Source: Bin87 sp965203985
GTDB lineage: Bacteria > Chloroflexota > Dehalococcoidia > Lucifugimonadales > UBA3495
NCBI GenBank assembly: GCA_965203985.1
Contig: CBDBDS010000008.1
Coordinates: 106,653 to 170,652, forward strand
Reading direction: 5' to 3'
Length of the DNA: 64,000 nucleotides
A program made the translations under genes and the position numbers. The notes below the pieces were generated by a model. That model was not told the DNA's origin and ran no database searches. It saw only the letters and a list, made by a program, of their open reading frames with translations. Shown here in pieces: positions 9,617-18,259 of this stretch; within the stretch, counting starts at the first letter, position 1; each line of letters begins with the position of its first letter.

Positions 9617-10123
9617 GCCGGCCGCCACGTTGCAGAACGTCGGCTTTCTGAAGATTGAGGCAACGCATACCAGCAGCAAAAGCACGAAAAACGAGTAGAT
9701 GGTCGTCGTGAACAGCCGGGGAGCGTACATGATTACCAGGGACGGGCACGCCGCGTACAGCGATGAGCCGGCCAGGGCCCAATTCCGGGACAAGTAATAC
9801 CGGGCGAAAACGTAAGTCAGGACGGCGCTGGCTCCGTGGATTATGGATTGGAGAATCCCCATAAAGAGGGGATCCGCACCGAACACGCGATAGACCGCGG
9901 CCAGCGTGAGCACGTATCCCGGGGTCTTCCAGGCGGTTTGCTCCCCGTGCGGGTTGACGTACTGCCCTCCTTCCAAAAACATCAGGGCCAAGGTGTGGTA
10001 CCACCCGGGATCGCCGGCCAGGGCCAAGTCTTTGAGCAAGTACACGAAGAGGAGAGCCGGTGAAAACGCGAGCAAGAAAATGCCCGCCAACGGCAGCCGC
10101 GCGCGACTTGCTATCGCGAACAA
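9617..10123 (-). pseudogene. 5' part of the ArnT-like glycosyltransferase split by the IS4 element
   Basis: The N-terminal 169 residues of the same gene as 7551-8433. It starts MFAIASRARLPLAG, has TM1, then the external loop with the donor-binding pattern DPGWYHTLALMFLEGGQY, and three or four more hydrophobic segments. This is aligned residue for residue with the start of the paralogues at 42306 and 43616. The start overlaps the GT25 gene by 13 bases. In the present arrangement translation runs ten codons into the insertion element and stops at 9587, leaving a truncated protein that is probably inactive. Confidence 0.85.
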
Positions 10124-10920
10124 CTGGCGGTCCTCATCGTCGCAAAAATCGAGCGGGCACGGACCATGTTGACCCCAAAATATAAATCGCTCATCAGGTT
10201 GAATTCCCGGGCGTGCCTGGCGCCGTAGGCGGCCTCACCGGCAACCGCGGCCCGCGCGGTCCTCCGACCCGGGCCGATGAGACTCGGACCATCGCCATGG
10301 AGGACTGGGGGAGGGAGCACGGTGAAAACGGTCACGCCGGTCTCCCAGACGCGACGCACGGCGTCGTCAACCGGACGATAGAAAGCGCGGGACTTTTTAA
10401 CCAATTTTCCGGCTCCCGTCGCGCTGATATAGTAAGCGAGGGTCCCGTCCGATGCTCGGCGCGGGAGCCGCAGCCAGTGCTCGTCAGTCAGGGGGCGCAG
10501 CATCGCCAGCCGTGTCCGATACCGGAACCCGGCGTCCTGCTCCGCAACGTACATTTTGATCATTACCGGAAATTTGGAGAAGTTCAACCTCGATAGGGCA
10601 GTCATTACCGCAAACAAATCCGGACCGGCCACAAAATCGTCCTCGAAAACGAAGCCGCCGGGGCGCCCGCTGCCGGCGATCCGTTCCCACGCCGTCCGGT
10701 GGCTCAGATAGCATCCAATTTCAGACGGGGATAGCTCGCGGAGCCAGCGGTACAGGACGGGTTTGCGCCCGACAACGGACCTCATCTCGTCCGGGGTGAG
10801 GTCATCGCCGTCCACCGCCGTCAGCCGGGCGTGCGGTATGGCTAAATCGCCGAGCTGCCGGGTCGCATTCTGCCACCGGTCGGGCGAGCGGTCCAAATTT
10901 ATGACGTAAACCGGCAGCAC
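10111..10920 (-). CDS. GT25-family (LPS biosynthesis) glycosyltransferase
   Basis: A 269-residue glycosyltransferase of family 25, which in other bacteria adds galactose or glucose to LPS or exopolysaccharide cores. The features are VYVINLDRSPDRW at the N-terminus, AVDGDDL near residue 40, EIGCYLSHRTAWERI, and the acidic EDD in FVFEDDFVAG. The C-terminal block with GTLAYYISATGAGKL is also typical. It is the first gene of the - strand operon (10920 down to 3512). No strong promoter was recognised upstream, where the sequence soon turns into transposon remains. Confidence 0.9.
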   Translation of the reverse strand: MLPVYVINLDRSPDRWQNATRQLGDLAIPHARLTAVDGDDLTPDEMRSVVGRKPVLYRWLRELSPSEIGCYLSHRTAWERIAGSGRPGGFVFEDDFVAGPDLFAVMTALSRLNFSKFPVMIKMYVAEQDAGFRYRTRLAMLRPLTDEHWLRLPRRASDGTLAYYISATGAGKLVKKSRAFYRPVDDAVRRVWETGVTVFTVLPPPVLHGDGPSLIGPGRRTARAAVAGEAAYGARHAREFNLMSDLYFGVNMVRARSIFATMRTASCSR

Positions 10921-11164
10921 GCCACGCCTCTTCCGCGTACGCGCGATGAAGCGACCAACGGGCAGTTTAATCCCATTTCAAGGGGGCAGGGCAGTCGCAT
11001 CTTAATGAGATTTTCAGAAATGCCCCGAGGCTGTCGTCAAATTGAGGATTTCATGATGAAGCGAGCGTCGCAGAGGAACCGCGCCCGCCAATCGGAGCTT
11101 ATGACTGCCGCAGCCACCGCAACGCATCAACGGCGCGATTGTAGGACCGGGCCTGAGAACTGCT

Positions 11165-11273
11165 GGAACCTCACTTGCCCGACAGCGAAGGCCAAGTGGG
11201 CCGGCCCAAGACAACCGACGCTGCTTTTTGGACTATACGCGCCGGCGCCCCCTGGCGCAACCTACCCCCGGAT
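11165..11273 (+). pseudogene. IS5-family transposase N-terminal scrap
   Basis: The translated segment LPDSEGQVGRPKTTDAAFW, followed by RAGAPWRNLPPD, matches the conserved N-terminal block of IS5-type transposases (LLP…GRP…R…FWILRTGAPWRDLP). The frame is abruptly ended at 11274 by the terminus of the small inverted-repeat element. No catalytic residues remain. Sequence from 10921 to 11164 shows nothing else I can name. Confidence 0.6.
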
Positions 11274-11410
11274 CTCATGCGTACCCAGTTTCGCCCGATC
11301 TGTCATTGCGAACGCAGCGTCGCAATCTGGTCAGGGCGACGGATGCCGCCGCTGGAACGAGATCGCCGCGTCGCTGCGCTCCTCGCGATGACAAGCCGGG
11401 TACGCGTGAG
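11274..11410. mobile_element. MITE-like element with IS4-type terminal repeats
   Basis: A 137-bp non-coding unit. Its left end CTCATGCGTACCCAGTTT and right end (GGGTACGCGTGAG) are near copies of the ends of the IS4 element at 8434-9616. Inside, TGTCATTGCGAACGCAGC is followed by an inverted, diverged copy ending GCTCCTCGCGATGACA, so the whole unit can fold into one long hairpin. It sits in an IS5 transposase scrap. Partial copies of the same unit are at 15884-15917 and 21567-21627, and a solo terminus at 20347-20360. It is probably mobilised in trans by the IS4-type transposase (inference). Confidence 0.7.
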
Positions 11411-11420
11411 ATCCGGTGGT

Positions 11421-11445
11421 CTCACGCGTACCCGGCTTGGTGGGG
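11421..11445. repeat. Extra IS4-type terminal repeat facing the MITE
   Basis: Ten bases after the MITE another terminus, CTCACGCGTACCCGGCTTGG, begins in the opposite orientation to the MITE right end. It may be the left end of a deleted second copy. It lies upstream of the truncated tnpB. Confidence 0.55.
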
Positions 11446-11586
11446 TGTGTAACTGTTGGCTGGAATCTGTTGTTATCTGATGGTTCATGATGCTATCTGA
11501 TGGTTAGATGAGTCGTTTGCTGCGCTCTCGGATTGGTGACGCCACCTTGGCGACGGCAATCGTGCAACGCCGTTATAGTGGTATTC

Positions 11587-12636
11587 ATGAAGAAGGCCCA
11601 TCGCATTGCCCTCAAGCCCACGCCCGAGCAGGAGACGCTGTTCGGGCAGCGCGCCGGCTACGCCCGCTTCGCCTACAACTGGGCGCTGGGCGAGTGGCTC
11701 ACTGAGCGCACGTTGCGGCCACGCTGGAACAAGATCAAGGGCATGATCGCCCCTTGGGGGCATGATCTGTCCCAGAATGCGGCTAAGTACGCCATCATCG
11801 ACTTGGGGCAAGCTGCTGCAGGTTGGGGCGAGTACCGCGGCAAGGTGAAGGCTGGCGAGCGTCCGGGCAGGCACGTAGGTTTCCCGCGGTTCAAGCGGCG
11901 CAAGCACGAGCAGGGTTTTCGGGCCGACAACGGGCCCGACACGGTGCGGGTGGACGGCAAGGTGGTCATCCTGCCCAAGATCGGCAGAGTGGCTATGGTG
12001 GAACACCTGCGCTTTGCTGGCAGCATCCGCGAGGTGACCGTCAACCGGACGGCGGGAACCTGGTTTGCCGCCTTCTGCATTGAGGACGGGGAGGAAGCGC
12101 CGCCGGTGAAGGATGGGCCGACCGTCGGCGTGGACGTGGGCTTGGGTACGATGGCGACCTGCTCCGACGGAACCACGGTGGATAATCCAAAGGCGTTGGT
12201 CAGTGAGCTGGAGAAATTGCGACGGGTGGACCAGGCCATAGCCCGTAGCCGGAATGTCCACGGCAAGAGCAATCATTCCAACCGCCGGGAAGAGCTGTAC
12301 GCCAAGCGGCGCCGGCTTCACGCCCGGGTGGTCAACGTCAGGAACGACAATCATCACAAGGCAACGACGGCGATAGCCAAGTCGGCGGGCCGCGTGGTGG
12401 TGGAAACCCTGAACGTGGCGGGGATGGTGAAGAACCGCCGGCTGGCCCGAGCCATCGCCGATGCTGGCATGGCTGGCTTTCTGACCAAGCTGGAGTACAA
12501 GTGCGGTTGGTACGGCGCGGAGTACGTGAAAGCGGATCGTTTGACAGACGACAATGAGGAATGCCTCCCCGTTGCCCCGCCTTCACCAGCGCTGTTCCAG
12601 CCTCCGGAACCGCTTTTTCGCGGTGTGCTATACTGA
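11587..12636 (+). pseudogene. tnpB: TnpB (IS200/IS605 OrfB) RNA-guided nuclease, 3'-truncated
   Basis: A TnpB-type protein of about 349 residues from the ATG at 11587 (MKKAHRIALKPTPEQETLF). It keeps the N-terminal wedge/REC-like part and RuvC motif I with Asp (PTVGVDVGLGTMATC) and motif II with Glu (RVVVETLNVAGMVKN). After EYVKADRLTDDNEE the usual CxxC zinc ribbon and the third RuvC Asp (ADxNAA block) are replaced by an unrelated proline-rich tail, so nuclease activity is unlikely. No tnpA partner is present. A fragment in another frame (around 12640-12720) may be a relic of the lost end. An upstream in-frame start at 11533 exists but is not favoured. Confidence 0.8.
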
Positions 12637-12763
12637 GACCGTTAAATGAAGCCGAGGCCTCCCCCTGTGGAGCCGGCAGTTTGGAGGGGAACCAGCGCGA
12701 CGCCGCGGCCCAAGCGCCGCCGCCCTCCACAAACGCGCAAACCCGGATCTGCAACTTCCTGAG

Positions 12764-14782
12764 ATGCGCGCAGACAACACTCAGCTCATAGCGAATATCG
12801 ACCAGGCGTTGCTGATCGCCGTCAGGACTTGCCTTCTCCTGACGATGACCATGCCGCTGGTAGTAACCCCCGGCACCCTGTTTCCCTTCGTCGTCGGAAA
12901 AGCCCTGTACTCCAGGTCTCTAATCGAAATCGCCTTCGTCCTCTGGATGGTTCTGGCGGCGCGCTGCCCATCGTACCGGCCCATCCTGTCCCGGCTGCTA
13001 ATCGTCTTTGCCCTCTATGCGGGGATAGCGCTGCTGGCGGGGTTCACGGGCGTCAGCCTGCAACGGAGTCTCTGGTCCACTTACGAGAGAATGCAGGGGG
13101 TTGTGGACCTGCTGCACTGGGTTGCATTCGCGCTGGTTTTGACGTCGGTTTTCCGCACGGCCGCCGACTGGCGCCACGCGCTCAACTTCAGCCTGCTGGT
13201 CAGTGTGATCATGGCCTTCCTGGGAGCGGCGACGATTTGGGGCTGGTCATTGCCGTATAACAACGCCCAGTATGACGGGCAGCGCATTGTGATCACCCTG
13301 GGCAATGCCATGTACGTGGGGACCTATACGCTCATCCACGCCCTCATCGGCGTCGGACTGCTGGCAAACTCCTTCGCCGCCGGGAGGGCAGAGGAGACGG
13401 AGCCAAGCCCCCCGCCCCGCAACCCGCGCCGGAGAAGGAGAAGTTCATCCCCGGCGCTGTTGAAACGGCCCGGGATACCCCTGGTCTGGTGGCGGGTTTT
13501 CTGGGCGGCGGCGGTAGTTCTGAACTTGTGGATGATGGTAGAAAGCGGCACCCGCAGTTCCTTTATGGCCCTGGCCGCAGCGATGCTGGCCATGACCGCG
13601 GGGTACTTGTTGTGGGGCCGGCTCAAATCGGTCAAGATCGCCACCAGCTCCGTGCTGAGCGTCATCGTTCTGTCAGGACTGTTCCTGGTTTTCATGGGTG
13701 AAACGCCTCCGGCGCAATGGCTGGCGCAGCGGAACCACCTGGTCGGGCGCCTGGTCTCCACAAATCCGACGGATGACGGGAGCATCGGCAATCGCCTGTC
13801 GGCGGCGGAGGCCGGACTCGAGGGATTTGTCGAGCGCCCCATCCTGGGATGGGGGCCCGAAAACTATATCGTGGTCTGGGGGAAATACCATGACGGCACC
13901 ACGGTGGGAGAGACCTTCGACCAGGCCCACAGCAAGCCAATTGAGGAGATGGCAACCCGCGGCGCCCTCGGTCTGGCCAGCTATCTGGCGCTATGGGTGA
14001 CGATGCTCTGGATTGTCTGTTCCCGGCTCCGCAATCGCGGAGCCGACCGGGAGGTTCTGGCCCTGATCATGGGCGGCGCCATGGTCGCGTACTTCATTCA
14101 GAACCTGGCGCTTTTCGACACGCCGGCTACGGTTCTGATGTTCGTCGTCATGCTGGGCTTCGCCGCCAGTCTGGACACCACTTACGACGGAGCGGAGCGA
14201 GTCTCCGGCGGAATGCCGTCCCGCGTCACCGCGGCGCTCGACCCGCTCCGCATACGTGAGCGGGTTGCGCGCGCTTTCCGGGTTCACGTCGTCGCACTGG
14301 CCGGCGTCATTTTCCTGGCCGTCGCTCTGGCCGCGACCGTGTACCTGGTCAACATCCGGGCCTACCAGGCCGCCAAAACGTCCGCGCAGGCCGTGTCGCC
14401 GCTCATCACGGACTGGCCGCCTCGGCTATACTATTTTGACCGCGCGATTCGGCTTTTCCCTCCGCTGGCCAATACTTTGCGCATTGACTTGTTCGTCATG
14501 CTGGGCAGCCGGTGGGATACGCTGCCGGAAGGCGAAGCGCGCGCGTTGGCCATGGAGATGACGCAGCGTGAAGCCGCCGCGCTCCTGGAGAGCGAACCGC
14601 AACAGTGGAGCGGTTACGCTTATCTCGCGATGATATACCAGAACGCGGCCCTGACCAATCCCGAATACCTGGAAATCGCCCGGCAGCACGTCGCCACCGC
14701 CGCGCTGCTGGCGCCAAATCAACCGGAAGTGCGCGAACTGCAAGCGAGACACCGGCGGCTCCAGGACATCTTGCAAAAATGA
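12764..14782 (+). CDS. O-antigen ligase / polymerase-like membrane protein
   Basis: A 672-residue polytopic membrane protein with roughly a dozen hydrophobic segments in the first 530 residues. The Wzy/WaaL-type large periplasmic loop includes ESGTRSSFMALAAA, GNRLSAAEAGLEGF and the signature PILGWGPENYIVVWGKYHD with a later AHSKPIEEMATRG. Members join an undecaprenyl-linked glycan to an acceptor or polymerise repeat units at the outer face of the membrane. The C-terminal ~150 residues after TM (AVALAATVYLVNI) form a soluble helical domain resembling TPR-like tails found in this family. The start ATG has only a weak ribosome-binding site. It is followed by gmd, 46 bases downstream. Confidence 0.85.
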   Translation: MRADNTQLIANIDQALLIAVRTCLLLTMTMPLVVTPGTLFPFVVGKALYSRSLIEIAFVLWMVLAARCPSYRPILSRLLIVFALYAGIALLAGFTGVSLQRSLWSTYERMQGVVDLLHWVAFALVLTSVFRTAADWRHALNFSLLVSVIMAFLGAATIWGWSLPYNNAQYDGQRIVITLGNAMYVGTYTLIHALIGVGLLANSFAAGRAEETEPSPPPRNPRRRRRSSSPALLKRPGIPLVWWRVFWAAAVVLNLWMMVESGTRSSFMALAAAMLAMTAGYLLWGRLKSVKIATSSVLSVIVLSGLFLVFMGETPPAQWLAQRNHLVGRLVSTNPTDDGSIGNRLSAAEAGLEGFVERPILGWGPENYIVVWGKYHDGTTVGETFDQAHSKPIEEMATRGALGLASYLALWVTMLWIVCSRLRNRGADREVLALIMGGAMVAYFIQNLALFDTPATVLMFVVMLGFAASLDTTYDGAERVSGGMPSRVTAALDPLRIRERVARAFRVHVVALAGVIFLAVALAATVYLVNIRAYQAAKTSAQAVSPLITDWPPRLYYFDRAIRLFPPLANTLRIDLFVMLGSRWDTLPEGEARALAMEMTQREAAALLESEPQQWSGYAYLAMIYQNAALTNPEYLEIARQHVATAALLAPNQPEVRELQARHRRLQDILQK

Positions 14783-14800
14783 AGCAGTTCACGTTGGCCC

Positions 14801-14828
14801 GCGGGAGCGCTCCCGCAGGAGGTGGCCC
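14801..14828 (+). promoter_or_regulatory. Perfect palindrome abutting a strong Shine-Dalgarno of gmd
   Basis: GCGGGAGCGCTCCCGC (14801-14816) is a perfect 16-bp palindrome able to form a hairpin. It is immediately followed by AGGAGG (14817-14822), six bases before the proposed CTG start of gmd. The hairpin may influence access to the ribosome-binding site or act as an attenuator after the ligase gene. Confidence 0.5.
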
Positions 14829-15827
14829 CTGAGCGTTGCACTAATAACCGGCGTCACCGGTCAGGACGGCTCTTACCTGGCTGACTTTCTGATCGCCAAA
14901 GGGTACGAAGTTCACGGACTGGTCCGGCGGTCCAGCGTTGACAACACGGCCCGGATCGCCCACCTCGGTTCGGAACCTCATGACAGCGGCGGCAAACTGG
15001 TTCTCCACTACGGCGACCTGTCCGAAGCGGAACCGCTGTGCAGCATTTTGTACCATGTCCAGCCGGACGAGATCTACCACTTGGGGGCGCAGTCGGACGT
15101 GGCCATCAGCTTCCAGACGCCGGTGCATACCGGAGACGTGACCGGCCTGGGCGCCGCCCGGCTGCTGGAAGCCGCGCGCCTCACCGGCGTCAAGAGCCGG
15201 ATTTACCAGGCATCGTCCAGCGAAATGTTCGGGAGCGCCGCGCCGCGTCAGAGCGAGCGCACGCCGTTCCAGCCGAACTCGCCCTACGGCGCGGCCAAAG
15301 TCTATGCTTACTGGACGGCGGTCAACTACCGGCAGGGCTACAACCTCTTCGTCGCCAACGGCATCCTCTTCAATCACGAATCGGAACGCCGGGGCGAAAA
15401 CTTTCTCACCAGAAAGGTGACCAAAGCGGTGGCGCGCATCCATGCCGGGCTGCAGGACCAGCTGCGCCTCGGCAACCTGGCTGCGCTGCGCGACTGGGGT
15501 TATGCCCCGGAATACGTCCAGGCCATGTGGAGAATGCTGCAGCACCACTGCCCGGACGACTTCGTAATCGGAACCGGAGAAGCTCACTCCGTGCAGGAAT
15601 TTGTGGCCCAGGCCTTCGCTCACCTTGGACTGGATTGGCAAAACCACGTAGTCGTGGACCCGGCCTTGTACCGACCCGTCGAAGTGAATCACCTGCAGGC
15701 AAACCCTGAAAAGGCCGTCAATTGTCTCCAGTGGGAGCCGCAGGTGCGTTTTACCGACCTGGTGGGCATCATGGTGGACGCCGACCTGGCAATGCTCAAC
15801 ACGGCGACGGGTCGGGGCTCCGGGTGA
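14829..15827 (+). CDS. gmd: GDP-mannose 4,6-dehydratase
   Basis: Converts GDP-D-mannose to GDP-4-keto-6-deoxymannose in the cytoplasm, the first step to GDP-L-fucose. The NAD(P)-binding GVTGQDGSY motif starts at residue 8. The dehydratase hallmark ASSSEMFG, the catalytic YGAAK (Tyr-x3-Lys), ERRGENFLTRKV and LRDWGYAPEYV are all present. No ATG, GTG or TTG exists in frame before the conserved N-terminus. The codon CTG at 14829 gives L(M)SVALITGVTGQ, the normal beginning, and lies six bases after AGGAGG, so a CTG start is proposed. The first conventional start (TTG 15048) would remove the nucleotide-binding site. At 332 residues it is only slightly shorter than usual. Its partner fcl is at 20467-21417. 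Confidence 0.9.
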   Translation: MSVALITGVTGQDGSYLADFLIAKGYEVHGLVRRSSVDNTARIAHLGSEPHDSGGKLVLHYGDLSEAEPLCSILYHVQPDEIYHLGAQSDVAISFQTPVHTGDVTGLGAARLLEAARLTGVKSRIYQASSSEMFGSAAPRQSERTPFQPNSPYGAAKVYAYWTAVNYRQGYNLFVANGILFNHESERRGENFLTRKVTKAVARIHAGLQDQLRLGNLAALRDWGYAPEYVQAMWRMLQHHCPDDFVIGTGEAHSVQEFVAQAFAHLGLDWQNHVVVDPALYRPVEVNHLQANPEKAVNCLQWEPQVRFTDLVGIMVDADLAMLNTATGRGSG

Positions 15828-15883
15828 AACGCGGAAACGTCAAGGTGTCCGCAGCTCCCGGCAGGGCCTTTTCAAAGTCGATT

Positions 15884-15917
15884 TTGTCATTGCGAGCGCA
15901 GCGTGGCAATCTCGTGC
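15884..15917. repeat. Half copy of the MITE inner repeat
   Basis: TGTCATTGCGAGCGCAGCG followed by TGGCAATCTCG matches the left inner arm of the MITE at 11274-11410. No right half is present; sequence changes at about 15918. It lies between gmd and the IS607 element, in a stretch (15828-15949) with no gene. Confidence 0.6.
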
Positions 15918-15949
15918 CGAGAGCAGGATTCGTACCGGCGAGACCATCC

Positions 15950-16091
15950 AACCATTGTAAAAATGGTTGATTTTAGTTACACGACCATCGTCAACCATTC
16001 CTGAAGGTCCGCTGTTGGCGGACCGCCGCCCCAACAGTTCAAGGCGGCTCCGCCCGGGAGTCTCACCCGGGAACACCGAGCTGATCCCCGT
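15950..16091 (-). ncRNA. Putative omega-RNA (TnpB guide RNA scaffold) at IS607 3' end
   Basis: The ~140 bases following the tnpB stop are not coding but highly structured. There is a perfect 7-bp stem with 5-base loop (16006-16024, arms GGTCCGC/GCGGACC), GGCGG/CCGCC at 16043-16054, CCCGGG arms at 16053-16071, and a 7-bp stem AACCATT/AATGGTT at 15950-15968. In IS605 and IS607 elements the TnpB guide RNA is transcribed from exactly this place, overlapping the tnpB 3' end and running off the element. Position and structure are seen; function is inferred. Confidence 0.5.
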
Positions 16092-17663
16092 TCAAGCCAC
16101 CCCGCGGAGTTTCCCCCGCAAGGCAGCCTGAACCGGATTGGGGCTGCATCTCCGCTTCCCCAGCCGGTGTTGCGCTGCAAGCGCCGGTCTCAGCTGACCC
16201 AAGACCGCGCCCCAGTACGTCCACACGTGCTTCACTCGCTTCCTTGCAGGTACGGTGAAGGCGACCTGAACGCCATTGCCGACGGGAGCAACCCACCGGC
16301 GGGGGATGCGCTCGGAACAACCGAGTAAACGTCGGGCCAGCACCAGGGCCGCTGCCTGGTGGACGCTGAGCCCGTATCGTTCCATGAACTTCACCCGGCC
16401 GATCAACGAACTGAACGCCGGGTTCACCAGATGCACTTCCACGCCCTGGCGGTGGCCGCGCGAGATGAAATACTCCTTGATCTTGCCGTAACTGAAACTG
16501 GACAGCATCCGCCTGTAACGATGGGACTCGCCTTCAAGCATCGCCTTCTTCTGGCGGAAGTCCAGCCGCTCGATGACGATGGGCTTGCCGGCCTCAGGGG
16601 CGTAGTCCACCACGCTGGCCACTGCGTCGCCGATGATGGCCTCAGCCTGGTGCTGGGACTTGCCGTAGGTGACCAGCGGCACGCCGAAGGAGTACACCGG
16701 ATTGCCCGATGCGTCGGTCTCGCACACCGCCAGATGATCGGCATTCAGGTCCACGCCTACGGCGCCACGCCGTTTATCAGTAACCACGGCCACGTCCATC
16801 ATGCTGGTGGTAGCGAACACCCGCCAGCCCTTGCCGTCCCGTTTGAACCGGTAGCTGATGGCCTGGCCCAAGCTGGTGGCCCTGGCCGCCTTGTCCCCAT
16901 GCTCACGCCGGTGCCGTGCATACTCGGCGTTGCTGTCCAACGCCGCCAACACCTGCTCGTGGCCGTAGGCGAACCTCACGCCTCGGATGGTCAGGTATTT
17001 GCCATGCTGGCCAGCCAGGCAATCCGGCATCCGGAGGCGCAGGGTCAGGGTCCCATCGTCGGCCACGGCGGCCACGCATAGCTGGCAGCCACCGGTCTCA
17101 TCCCGGCTCCCCAACACGAAGAACTCATTGCTGCGGGCATCACGCCAGTCAGCCAGCCATTCCCGATGGTTGGCGTAGCCGTTCTTAGCAAAGTGGTACT
17201 GCTTGTGCCACAGGCGTTTCGACCCGAAGCACAGTCGTACCCGTTCCCGCTCAATATCGGCTTGCAACGCCGCCAGCTTCGTTTGTAGGTTAGCCAGACG
17301 TCGCTGTTTCTGATGGACCTGATCCCACCGCTCATGCTCAGCAGCGCCGTCAATCTGCCGCTGGGCCCGAGCAATCCGCCGGCCCAGGTCGTCCAGCCGC
17401 AGCTTCTGCTGCTCTCGCACCGACGCCACCTTCCCATACAGCGACACCCGCACTCCGTTGAACATCCGCGCCGGTATGCCGTGCCGCTTCAGGTACCCGC
17501 TCTTCAGCGACGCCGCAGCCTTGCCCGCCGCGACCTCTGCGAACACCCTCCGCTCCACACACCCATACAACTCAGCATAGGCCGACAACGCCCTGCCGCC
17601 CAGAGTGCGGTCAATGCCCACGTACTCCGAAACTCGGGTCTGGTAAGTGCCAGGGTGTTGCAT
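16092..17663 (-). CDS. tnpB: TnpB-family protein of IS607-type element
   Basis: A 523-residue TnpB-related protein (long IS607 variety). It has a basic coiled N-terminal half, then RuvC I Asp in GAVGVDLNADHLAV, RuvC II Glu in KPIVIERLDFRQKKAM, and a C-terminal block VNPAFSSLIGRVKF...GLSVHQAAALVLARR. No CxxC zinc ribbon is visible and the third acidic residue is not obvious, as in some TnpB-related proteins of this subtype, so cleavage activity is uncertain. The ATG at 17663 shares its A with the TGA of tnpA (TGATG), indicating coupled translation; an earlier in-frame ATG (17738) lies inside tnpA and is less likely. Confidence 0.85.
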   Translation of the reverse strand: MQHPGTYQTRVSEYVGIDRTLGGRALSAYAELYGCVERRVFAEVAAGKAAASLKSGYLKRHGIPARMFNGVRVSLYGKVASVREQQKLRLDDLGRRIARAQRQIDGAAEHERWDQVHQKQRRLANLQTKLAALQADIERERVRLCFGSKRLWHKQYHFAKNGYANHREWLADWRDARSNEFFVLGSRDETGGCQLCVAAVADDGTLTLRLRMPDCLAGQHGKYLTIRGVRFAYGHEQVLAALDSNAEYARHRREHGDKAARATSLGQAISYRFKRDGKGWRVFATTSMMDVAVVTDKRRGAVGVDLNADHLAVCETDASGNPVYSFGVPLVTYGKSQHQAEAIIGDAVASVVDYAPEAGKPIVIERLDFRQKKAMLEGESHRYRRMLSSFSYGKIKEYFISRGHRQGVEVHLVNPAFSSLIGRVKFMERYGLSVHQAAALVLARRLLGCSERIPRRWVAPVGNGVQVAFTVPARKRVKHVWTYWGAVLGQLRPALAAQHRLGKRRCSPNPVQAALRGKLRGVA

Positions 17664-18259
17664 CAGCCTTCCTGCGCTGCCGCCAGCGCCCGCTCCGCAC
17701 GTCGTCGGGCCGAACGTCTCCCATAAAGCCTCGCGCACAGCGAGGTCATCACCTCGGTTACGTCCCTCACCAGATCATCCTCAAGCTCGCCTTCTTCCAT
17801 GACCAGAATGCGCGCTCCCCGTCCCGCCAGCGCAGCCTCCACGTACTCAAAGCCGAAACGGCTCAACCGCTCCCGATGCTCCACCACTATCGTCCCCACC
17901 GTGTGATCGGAGACCAGTCGCCGTTTACGGCGACGGTTACCATTCAGGCCGGAGCCGATCTCCTTCACCACCTCATCGGGCCGGCATCCCTGCTGCGTTG
18001 CCCATTCCACGACCCGGCCCACCTGACGGTCCAGATCATCTTTCTGGCCTGCCGAAGAAACTCGAGCGTACACCACGCAACGTCCATCGTTTTCCCGAGG
18101 AACCACCACGTAGTAACGACCGTTGGGTAGTTGCTCTATCTGAAGCTCGGGCGGCAACTTGCCGGCATGGTGCATTCGAGCCGTGGTGGCTTTGTCGAAG
18201 CCATACAGACGCCCCCAAGCAGTCAAGCTGATGCGACGACTTACAACATCCATAATCAC
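17663..18259 (-). CDS. tnpA: IS607-family serine recombinase (TnpA)
   Basis: A 198-residue small serine recombinase. Residues 1-55 form a MerR-like helix-turn-helix (SLTAWGRLYGFDKATTARMHHAG), which IS607 recombinases carry at the N-terminus. The catalytic domain follows with VVYARVSSAGQKDDLDRQ (nucleophile Ser in ARVSS), then VVKEIGSGLNGNRR and the RLSRFGFEYVE helix. Length and domain order match IS607 TnpA. It is expected to catalyse excision and integration of the element through a circular intermediate. Confidence 0.9.
   Translation of the reverse strand: MIMDVVSRRISLTAWGRLYGFDKATTARMHHAGKLPPELQIEQLPNGRYYVVVPRENDGRCVVYARVSSAGQKDDLDRQVGRVVEWATQQGCRPDEVVKEIGSGLNGNRRRKRRLVSDHTVGTIVVEHRERLSRFGFEYVEAALAGRGARILVMEEGELEDDLVRDVTEVMTSLCARLYGRRSARRRAERALAAAQEG

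Noticed and set aside
15048..15827. Starting gmd at TTG 15048
   Set aside because: It would drop the conserved NAD(P)-binding N-terminus, which is present in the same frame from 14829.
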